From contig JAEOSF010000009.1 of the NCBI GenBank assembly GCA_016840515.1, forward strand, positions 1 through 64,000: a stretch of 64,000 bases of DNA, given 5' to 3'. A program made the position numbers and the translations under genes. Below the pieces are notes generated by a model. The model did not search any database, had not been told where the DNA came from, and was given only the letters and a program-made list of their open reading frames with translations. Below are positions 36,494 through 42,733 of this stretch, one piece after another. This DNA comes from Candidatus Borrarchaeum yapensis. GTDB lineage: Archaea > Asgardarchaeota > Sifarchaeia > Borrarchaeales > Borrarchaeaceae. How positions within the stretch are numbered: the stretch's first letter is position 1; each line of letters begins with the position of its first letter.

Positions 36494-36766
36494 TCACGAT
36501 TTCAGCGTTATTATCTCATCTTTATTAAGCGGAAAATGAATTATCTGTAATTTGCCTCTACATTTAGGACATTTTTCTATCATTATTTTGGTATTTTTGT
36601 CAAATTGTCTTACAATCGCTACGTTACATAAGATATCTGTGCCACAAGCAGTACAATGATAGAATATTTGATCGACTTTAAGATTTTCAAGTACTGAATT
36701 TGCCTTACATAAAAAACAAAAGCTTTTCATATCGCAAATGACTTTGTTTTCACTGACGTCTATCAT
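36494..36766 (-). CDS. Small zinc-ribbon protein, about 90 residues
   Basis: The protein carries three CxxC pairs: CFLC, CTAC and CPKC. This arrangement could bind one or two zinc ions, as in rubredoxin-like or zinc-ribbon modules. The start is uncertain among TTG 36796, ATG 36766 and ATG 36730; a GGGGG site lies 13 bases before 36766. No specific family is recognised. Confidence 0.6.
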   Translation of the reverse strand: MIDVSENKVICDMKSFCFLCKANSVLENLKVDQIFYHCTACGTDILCNVAIVRQFDKNTKIMIEKCPKCRGKLQIIHFPLNKDEIITLKS

Positions 36767-37140
36767 TAAATCTAAAAGCCCCCGAAAGACAATCAATTAA
36801 TATGCTGGTTTATAGATAGTTTTTATTTGCTTAAGGCAGTTTTTTAGTAGAATAATGGATTGGATTCTTATATGAGTTTCATAAAATGTGTGATCTTCAG
36901 TGAAAATTTACATATAAACTTTATATTTTCTTCTTATCTGTATTTTTATCGCTGTATATGATATTATTTCGCAGATTGTAGAATTCGTTATTATACTAAT
37001 AAAATCTGCATTTTGTTGATAAATTTAATATATCATGCGAGATAAATATGAATTAGAATTTCATATCAATATAATATCTTAATTAGGTGTAAATTACTTA
37101 TACAATTTATATTAACATCAAGGTCTGTCGGGGGATCCAG
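36767..37140. other. AT-rich intergenic region before the RAD55-like gene
   Basis: About 375 bases, divergent, with several TATA-like elements (ATATAAACTTTATATT near 36910; ATTTAATATATC near 37023). The segment before 37141 ends in a GGGGGATCC site that sets the RAD55-like start. No RNA gene is recognised. Confidence 0.4.
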
Positions 37141-37830
37141 ATGGAAGAAATACCTAAAATTCAAACAGGAATTTCCACTTTCGATGATTTCTCTGGTGGT
37201 CTACCGGAAAAAGCAATTTATCTAATAACCGGAGGGCCTGGTACCGGAAAAACAATATTTGCGTGTATGTACGCCTATTTTGGCGCACTTAAATTTAACG
37301 AGAAAAGCATGATTATTACTACACTTGATAGTCGTGAGCATATTCTCCGCTATATGAAAACATTTGGTTGGGATTTTGAGAAATTGGATAATCTTATTAT
37401 TAAAGATTTAAGCAAAATCCCCGCAGCAGAGGATTTTGGAAGTTCAATTCTATTTAACAGGCTAATGGAAGCGGTCGTTGAAGCTGAGGATGAGGTCGAA
37501 AAGGTTAGTAGAATTGTACTAGACAGTGCAACCTCAGTCATCTCATTATATACCGATCCCATTAGAGCAAGAAGAGATTTAATTCAATTAACAAACCTGC
37601 TAAGACGCACAAATGCTACAACTATTATTACGAATGAAGTCATATCTACAGTTCATCAAATGGAAGAATACCTTGTGGATGGCGTTATTAGATTATCAAT
37701 TGTACCAAAAGCTGATGAGTTTATACGCATGCTTCAAATTTCTAAATTACGCGGCAGCAATCATCCAATGAGACAAATTCCATATAAAATAACTGGAAAA
37801 GGTATAGAATTAAGTAGACAAACTTTATGA
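37141..37830 (+). CDS. RAD55/KaiC-like RecA-superfamily ATPase
   Basis: The 229-residue single-domain ATPase has Walker A GGPGTGKTIF, a GGLPEKAIYLI lead-in strand typical of KaiC/GvpD/RAD55-like proteins, and Walker B RIVLDSATSVI. Such proteins in archaea act in signalling or in DNA repair as RadA paralogues; which one applies cannot be told. A strong GGGGGATCC precedes ATG. The stop overlaps an ATG of the next frame by four bases. Confidence 0.88.
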   Translation: MEEIPKIQTGISTFDDFSGGLPEKAIYLITGGPGTGKTIFACMYAYFGALKFNEKSMIITTLDSREHILRYMKTFGWDFEKLDNLIIKDLSKIPAAEDFGSSILFNRLMEAVVEAEDEVEKVSRIVLDSATSVISLYTDPIRARRDLIQLTNLLRRTNATTIITNEVISTVHQMEEYLVDGVIRLSIVPKADEFIRMLQISKLRGSNHPMRQIPYKITGKGIELSRQTL

Positions 37831-37916
37831 GTTTCGTTCTTTACGACCTGCTATATTTGCAAGATTCTGTTTTATTATTGCTTTATTTTATTATATATAC
37901 TGAACTAGGCGGTTAT

Positions 37917-38516
37917 ATGTCGTCTCTTAGGTTGCATAAAAAAGGATTAAGAGTTTTAGGCTTTGCAGAAAGTTTCGTTAAAGAAGTTTCTCGATCTGTG
38001 CTTACTGGTGTTGTAATGAGAGGTGATCAATTTCTAATTGATGGATTTGGAATGACTACACTAACAGTCGGAGGGATGGATGCTACTGAAGGTGTATTAA
38101 GACTTTTTAGGCAATTAAACAGGACTGATATCAATCTTTTGATGTTTAATGGGTGTATCATCAGTTGGTACAATGTAATTGATTTAGAAGAAGTTTTTCT
38201 AACCTTAGATATCCCTCTAGTTTGTGTAACTTACGAAGAGTCAGAAGGATTGGAGAAATATTTCAAAGATAATTTTAAGGACTGGGAAAATCGTATTGAG
38301 ATCTACAAGAAAAACGGTCCCCGAGACGAAATAAAACTACATACTGGGCATTTAGTTTATACTCGTGTTCACGGAATGGAACCAAAAGAAACACAGATTA
38401 TTCTTGATCGATTTATTCTTCAAGGTGCAGTTCCTGAGCCACTAAGGGTGGCACGTCTTCTAGCACGCGCATTACTTAAAAGCGAGTTTTCTGAATTTAC
38501 GTGTTCAGATATCTAA
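37917..38516 (+). CDS. DUF99 family protein (endonuclease V-like fold)
   Basis: The protein of about 200 residues matches DUF99/UPF0215: LHKKGLRVLGFAESF at the start, GMTTLTVGGMDATEGVLRL, LMFNGCIISWYNVIDL and EPLRVARLLARALL at the end. The family is archaeal, distantly related to endonuclease V, with unknown biology. The ORF track begins at 37827, overlapping the ATPase stop by ATGA, which would add a 30-residue hydrophobic leader. ATG 37917 matches the usual family start and is preferred, but the overlap makes the longer form worth testing. Confidence 0.88.
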   Translation: MSSLRLHKKGLRVLGFAESFVKEVSRSVLTGVVMRGDQFLIDGFGMTTLTVGGMDATEGVLRLFRQLNRTDINLLMFNGCIISWYNVIDLEEVFLTLDIPLVCVTYEESEGLEKYFKDNFKDWENRIEIYKKNGPRDEIKLHTGHLVYTRVHGMEPKETQIILDRFILQGAVPEPLRVARLLARALLKSEFSEFTCSDI

Positions 38517-38547
38517 GAATATTAGAGTTTATAAGCAGGGTAATAGT

Positions 38548-39777
38548 TTAATTAACCGTTAATGTGAAGTCTTTTGAAGCATCTGGTTTTGTAAAAGGCT
38601 TACGCACTAATTCGACCATCAAACCACCGAAAGGAATAAGAATATCGGTCATTGTTCGGAAGAAGTCCCAAGCACTTCCTTTCTTCTTTGTTACTACTTT
38701 AGACATAATTTTAACTTGCCCTTTGATTTTGTCTGCTTTAGCTTTTTCAGCATTTACCTTAAATTTCAGTTCCGAAAATGCCCCAGGTTCTACATTTATT
38801 GCTGTTTTCGTGGGTTCTACAAGAGCTTTTTTTAGATTCATTGAGAAAGAGAGTTCGACAGTCTCATCGGGGCTTCCATTGGAGATCAGAAAACTAACAT
38901 AGTTATCTTCACCATTCCTATTAATTCCGTTATCTATTGGGCCGATGACTTCTACAATGGGTTTTAATTGCATTACACCGCCATATTTCTCATTTTCTGC
39001 AAATTTTTTGAGGAGATATTTGATCTTTGCTTCTTTTTCTGAGAGAAGCCGTTGTGGCGGTGTTTGTAAAGGCAGATTCGCCTTGTTCTTTTTCGATATA
39101 AGTTTTTGGAGAGCTCTACAATATTTCAGATTTGTTGTATCATTCTTAAGCACACACAGCCTCTCACACTGTTGCAAAGTCTGTTCAGCTTCACCGTATT
39201 GTCCTTGAGCGCCTTGAAGATACGCAAGTGCATATAAAGCCTCTATATTCTCAGGATCACACTCAAGTGCCTTCTTAAAATAATTGACAGAATCCGGGTA
39301 TCTTTCCATTGACTTATAAAGTCGTGCAACATTATAATATAAGCTTGCGTTAGGAGCAAGTTTGATCGCTTCGTTATAAAATTCTATGCCTGACTTTAAA
39401 TCCCCAAATTCTTTAGCCGCATCTCCTGCTTTTTCATAAAGCATTGCAAGCTTTTGTGTATTTTGTTTATCTTCTAACTCAATTGCGGTAACGAAAAACT
39501 TTACAGCTCTTTGAGGCTCACCTGTCTCCTTACTAACTTCTGCAAGGCGCTTATAGTCAAGACTATAAAACTCTGTAGGTTTTAATGAAAGTGCACGATC
39601 TAAAGTTTCTTTTGCAGATTCATAGTCCTTTAGCTCATAATTCGTATATCCAAGATAACGTAAAGCGAGTGTATTTTTGGGATCACTTACCAATACCGCT
39701 TCAAAGCTCTTTTTGGCATTCTTGAAATTACGAGACTTAAAATGTTGCACGGCTGTTTCAAAACCATTATTTGCCAT
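38548..39777 (-). CDS. TPR protein with C-terminal beta-sandwich
   Basis: The protein of about 409 residues begins with some six tetratricopeptide repeats (residues about 5-215), for example ALRYLGYTNYELKDYESAKETLDRALSL (shortened here to its pattern W/Y-x2-LGY, A-x3-Y/F, P). A linker follows, then a beta-sandwich (about 265-370; VEVIGPIDNGINRNG, ELSFSMNLKKALVEPT, AFSELKFKVNAEKAK) and a hydrophobic stretch (IPFGGLMVELVRKPF). Start Met 39777 (MANNGFE) is preferred to 39816. TPRs bind peptides, and three microprotein genes lie directly upstream on the same strand. Confidence 0.82.
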   Translation of the reverse strand: MANNGFETAVQHFKSRNFKNAKKSFEAVLVSDPKNTLALRYLGYTNYELKDYESAKETLDRALSLKPTEFYSLDYKRLAEVSKETGEPQRAVKFFVTAIELEDKQNTQKLAMLYEKAGDAAKEFGDLKSGIEFYNEAIKLAPNASLYYNVARLYKSMERYPDSVNYFKKALECDPENIEALYALAYLQGAQGQYGEAEQTLQQCERLCVLKNDTTNLKYCRALQKLISKKNKANLPLQTPPQRLLSEKEAKIKYLLKKFAENEKYGGVMQLKPIVEVIGPIDNGINRNGEDNYVSFLISNGSPDETVELSFSMNLKKALVEPTKTAINVEPGAFSELKFKVNAEKAKADKIKGQVKIMSKVVTKKKGSAWDFFRTMTDILIPFGGLMVELVRKPFTKPDASKDFTLTVN

Positions 39778-40166
39778 TTTTTCCACACATCTCTCTATAA
39801 GAGTCACAAAACCCATCTACTTATGGCTGAGGTCAAAATGTTTAATTCCCGCCGTAAATGGCAATTTTTCGCTATTAAAAAAACGTTCAAACTCACTTTT
39901 ATTTTTTGTGAAGGATTGCTAAGATTGTTAGAGAGCTTGAAGAAGTACAGAAATCAATAATTAACTATTATATATCAATCCTAGTAACCATCTCGCTGCG
40001 GGCGATAGTAACTTATTAAAGTTAAAAAGAAATCTAAATAAATATTTCAAACACTCGTTTTAAATTTTGAAAATGTGTTTAAATTAGTTAGAATAACTGA
40101 TTTGCATTTTATATCATAAAAAGAAACAAAAAACAAAAAATTAAAAAAAATCACAGCATTATTATT
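39778..40166 (-). other. Intergenic region with terminator after the basic microprotein
   Basis: About 390 AT-rich bases. On the minus strand, several T-runs (TTTTTTTTAATTTTTTG) begin some 15-20 bases after the stop of the 30-residue basic gene and form a good archaeal terminator (about 40115-40152). The rest should hold the promoter of the TPR gene. No further gene is seen. Confidence 0.45.
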
Positions 40167-40259
40167 TCATTTCTTCTTCTTACCAGATTTCTTTGTCTTC
40201 TTACCCGTCTCTGTAGGACTTCCACCCTTTTTCGTTCCACCCTTCTTCTTCTTTGCCAT
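40167..40259 (-). CDS. Lysine/glycine-rich basic microprotein, 30 residues
   Basis: This frame is missing from the ORF track. It reads MAKKKKGGTKKGGSPTETGK and ends in KKSGKKKK, so 14 of 30 residues are lysine and the charge is strongly positive. GGGG lies seven bases before the ATG (another in-frame ATG is six bases upstream), and a T-rich terminator follows the TGA. It lies downstream of two acidic microprotein genes on the same strand. It could bind nucleic acid or pair electrostatically with the acidic microproteins. No family is recognised. Confidence 0.6.
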   Translation of the reverse strand: MAKKKKGGTKKGGSPTETGKKTKKSGKKKK

Positions 40260-40327
40260 ATTCATACCCCAATTTTCTTTATATATTAATTCATTTCATT
40301 TCATTTAAGTTTTTCTGTTTTCAACTA

Positions 40328-40435
40328 TCAGTCTTCTTCATCGTCTTCCCAGTCTTCGTCTTCTTCATCGTCTTCCCAGTCTTCATCTTCCCATTCATCG
40401 TCTTCTTCTTTTTTCTTTTTGTCTTTCGAAACCAT
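40328..40435 (-). CDS. Trp-acidic microprotein, 35 residues
   Basis: This frame is missing from the ORF track. It starts MVSKDKKKKEEDDEW and continues as repeats of D/E-D-W-E-D-D-E-E. Three tryptophans are each in an acidic W-E-D setting. GGAGGAG lies about 7 bases before the ATG, a strong site. The plus-strand ORF drawn over it (40253-40570) is a shadow. It belongs to the same family as 40731-40898 and 50984-51097: a lysine patch first, then Trp-dotted acidic residues. It precedes the polylysine gene by 68 bases. Confidence 0.65.
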   Translation of the reverse strand: MVSKDKKKKEEDDEWEDEDWEDDEEDEDWEDDEED

Positions 40436-40571
40436 ATAGAACTCCTCCTATACATTTTTGAATTTCTTAACCACTTCAGTAGGTTCTTCAGTTTCTATAT
40501 TAGAAATTCCTTTGATATTAACCATAAATACATTTTTATTAGGTTAAAGCTATTTCTTGTAACTGTGTAGG

Positions 40572-40732
40572 ATAAAATCAAGCCTATTGCTTATAAAATT
40601 CTCTTATGTGTTTAAGAAACGAAAGATTACCGTTATCCCTTAAGGGAATGTAAATTAAAGGAACAAGGAGTTGTTATTTCTCAACTTGAAAATAGTCACT
40701 TTATGATAAAACACAAAATTTTGCCAAACTTC
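40572..40732 (+). repeat. Diverged direct repeat, copy A
   Basis: This stretch aligns by eye over about 150 bases with 41031-41179. Shared landmarks in the same order are ATAAAATC, GTAAATTAAA, ATAGTCACTT and ATTTTGC-AACTTC. It lies directly downstream of the 55-residue Trp-acidic gene and has no open frame of its own. Confidence 0.5.
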
Positions 40733-40898
40733 ACCATTCGTCATCGTCCTCGTCATCTTCATCTTCCCAGTCTTCGCCGTTGCCTTCCCATTTTTCGTCA
40801 TCGTCCTCGTCATCTTCATCTTCCCATTCTTCGTCATAACCGATATCATTATCATCCCAGTACTTTACTTTTTTCTTTTTCGGGCCATTCCATATCAT
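40731..40898 (-). CDS. Trp-acidic microprotein, 55 residues
   Basis: This frame is missing from the ORF track (lines there are shadows). It starts MIWNGPKKKKVKYWDDND, then GYDEEWEDED, and ends with a second acidic Trp repeat. Six of 55 residues are Trp and more than half are Asp or Glu. A GGAG site lies 9-10 bases before the ATG. The core G-Y-D-x-E-W-E-D and the preceding PKK...[YF]W match the microprotein at 50984-51097 in order and spacing, so they are paralogues. The length and composition suggest an intrinsically disordered peptide with short linear motifs. Confidence 0.7.
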   Translation of the reverse strand: MIWNGPKKKKVKYWDDNDIGYDEEWEDEDDEDDDEKWEGNGEDWEDEDDEDDDEW

Positions 40899-41258
40899 AA
40901 GAAAACACTCCTAAATTTGATTGTTCTTAGACGACTTTGTAAGTCAATTAGTTGTAAATGAGGTGATCAGTGATTTTAACTAATAAATAAATTTGTATAA
41001 GATTAAAAGGATTTTTAATGACTATTGAGCATAAAATCTTGTCTCTTATTTATGGAATTATCCTCTTTGTTTATAAGACAAAGACTAACAAATGTCTCTT
41101 TTCTGATTGTAAATTAAAAGAAAAAAGGACAAATATTATTTTATCTAAAGATAGTCACTTAGTTAATTTTGCTAACTTCTGTTTGTATCTCACTCAAATT
41201 GTTCGTCCTGTTATTCACCCAATTAATTAGTAAAGTATTACTAGATCTGTCCTCAAAT
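40899..41258. other. Intergenic region upstream of the Trp-acidic gene
   Basis: It holds the promoter region of the 55-residue gene and repeat copy B. A 70-codon plus-strand frame (41018-41230) runs through copy B but has no ribosome-binding site, and the equivalent frame in copy A is broken, so it is not called. Confidence 0.35.
41031..41179 (+). repeat. Diverged direct repeat, copy B
   Basis: Partner of copy A (40572-40732). If the duplication unit was a Trp-acidic gene plus its downstream region, the gene belonging to this copy would have lain at about 41180-41260, where no acidic frame remains. Confidence 0.5.
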
Positions 41259-42050
41259 CTAATCAACAATTGTTGCTGTTAACATTTTGCTTTGAATTCG
41301 TAAAACCTTTTTGCATTTATTGATAACTCTGAGCGCTTTCCTGTATTCTTTCATTAAGTCAATTTTGTAAACTTTTTTTAAAAAGAAACTTGTTTCTTTA
41401 GTATGAATAAACCTGATTTTAATTTCGTTAAATGAATGCTTAGCTTTGAGTAAACTAACAGCAGACTCTTTCAATTGTTGTATGAGTTTTCTACAGGCTA
41501 GTTCAATAGAAGTAAATTCTTTTGTACGTATGGCTCTTATTGCTTCTAATAGTTCAAGAGCTATCTTGTTTTCCATTATTATTCTTGGAATTATTATAGT
41601 CTCTCCACCAAGTTCTTGTATAGTATCTACGAATCTACGTGGGCTAATTATCTTACTTCCTTGTGGAATTAATCTTCTAAAGTTTATTTGAGGCCACACA
41701 TAAATATTTCTGGTTAGTCTTATATATGGTGATCTTCTAAGCAATCGACTAACATGTTTTCGCATTCGAACGGAATAATTTTCTGAAGGAAAGGAGTATG
41801 CGACTAAAACAAGACTTCCTAGCTGAAAATTGTTATTGGTAATTCGTATTCTTTCAATTTCTCTTTGTTTTTTAAGCAGAATATAAGATACTATATGGGT
41901 ACTTAAATACTTTTTAACACGGTTTACCGAACCTGAAGGTAATTTCCACAGATTTTTTATGACTTTTTCGCATCCAAAACTTCTTAATCGTTTAAAAAGT
42001 TCTTTTTTATGTTTAAATTCTTTAGCGAAGCGAAAAATTATATAAAACAC
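41259..42050 (-). CDS. Possible PaaX/Cas2-like fold protein
   Basis: The very basic 263-residue protein has an N-terminal helical region (KVIKNLWKLPSGSVNRVKKYL). A middle part, LVLVAYSFPSENYSVRMRKH then RLLRRSPYIRLTRNIYVWPQ, resembles the beta-alpha-beta start of Cas2 and of the PaaX C-terminal domain. A helical C-terminus follows. The family call rests on this pattern alone. No Cas1, Cas gene or CRISPR array is in the window. It lies next to an IS605-like structured element. The ATG at 42050 has weak ribosome-binding support. Confidence 0.5.
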   Translation of the reverse strand: MFYIIFRFAKEFKHKKELFKRLRSFGCEKVIKNLWKLPSGSVNRVKKYLSTHIVSYILLKKQREIERIRITNNNFQLGSLVLVAYSFPSENYSVRMRKHVSRLLRRSPYIRLTRNIYVWPQINFRRLIPQGSKIISPRRFVDTIQELGGETIIIPRIIMENKIALELLEAIRAIRTKEFTSIELACRKLIQQLKESAVSLLKAKHSFNEIKIRFIHTKETSFFLKKVYKIDLMKEYRKALRVINKCKKVLRIQSKMLTATIVD

Positions 42051-42109
42051 TCTTTTCCACCATTATCCAATATATTACCAGAAAAGGAGTTATTTGTAAC
42101 TTCATAAGA

Positions 42110-42490
42110 TAACATCAAGGAGACTCCAGACTTTGAAGGCGAAGAGGAATTGAAATCGGGCGTTGCTCACGCAATCCTTTCTGCAGAAAAGGGGTTGGTG
42201 TACCCAACCTCACTCGGGTGGTGTTTTAATGACGGGTACTCTCATGTCCCATCGCTCCCAACACCAGGGAGTAGGTCCACTTCGAGACTGTTGCAAAGGC
42301 TTGTTAGGTCGGCAGCACCGTTCCTACCCCTCAGAACTTTTAACCACCGACTACAGAGAAGGGGGCTAGTGGAGCACCCCAGGGTGTCATGGCCTAAACA
42401 ACTGCTGCATCTCGCTGAGAGATGCCCTCTAATCAACTAAGGGACTTGTATGAACAAGCCCCTACCCATTAGGGTGGGGTAATTGACATT
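42110..42490 (+). ncRNA. IS200/IS605 right-end-like structured element, transposase missing
   Basis: This GC-rich block is unlike its AT-rich surroundings and carries a chain of hairpins: GCGT-TGCTC-ACGC, TTTCTGCAGAAA, GGTTGG-TGTACC-CAACC, GCATCTC-GCTGA-GAGATGC (42407-42425), CTTGT-ATGA-ACAAG (42445-42458) and the terminal CCCCTACCC-ATTA-GGGTGGGG (42459-42479) followed by TAATTGACAT. The last hairpin with its tail is the classic right end of IS605/tnpB elements, where the omega guide RNA is encoded. No tnpB or tnpA frame is present, so it is a solo end or non-autonomous copy. ORF-track lines in it are spurious. The left boundary is approximate. Confidence 0.6.
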
Positions 42491-42733
42491 GGATTGAACG
42501 TAGAAACTAATTAGTATAAACCACGTTTAAACAATATATAATTTCGCATTCGCTATATTTACAATGCTTATATTAATTCCAGAGTACTGGCATCCGTCAA
42601 GAGTTAATATGAAAATATTTTTAAGAAAATGCGTTTAAAAGAATAATGCATCCCTGCTTTTCAAAATGCTTCTCCTGAACTGAAAGAGCAATCAGTATTA
42701 CTCTGCGTTGTCTTTTTAACTTGGTGGAATATC

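Noticed and set aside
40253-40570. Phe-rich 105-residue plus-strand frame
   Set aside because: It is the reverse-strand shadow of acidic GAA/GAC codons of the Trp-acidic microprotein.
40655-40900. Frames on both strands over the 55-residue microprotein
   Set aside because: They are out-of-frame shadows of its repetitive acidic codons; only the called frame has a ribosome-binding site.
41018-41230. 70-residue plus-strand frame in repeat copy B
   Set aside because: No ribosome-binding site, and the same frame is broken by a stop in repeat copy A, so no coding constraint is seen.
42150-42440. Overlapping frames in the second structured element
   Set aside because: Three frames overlap on both strands in a hairpin-rich region; their translations match no transposase and look like read-through of an RNA element.
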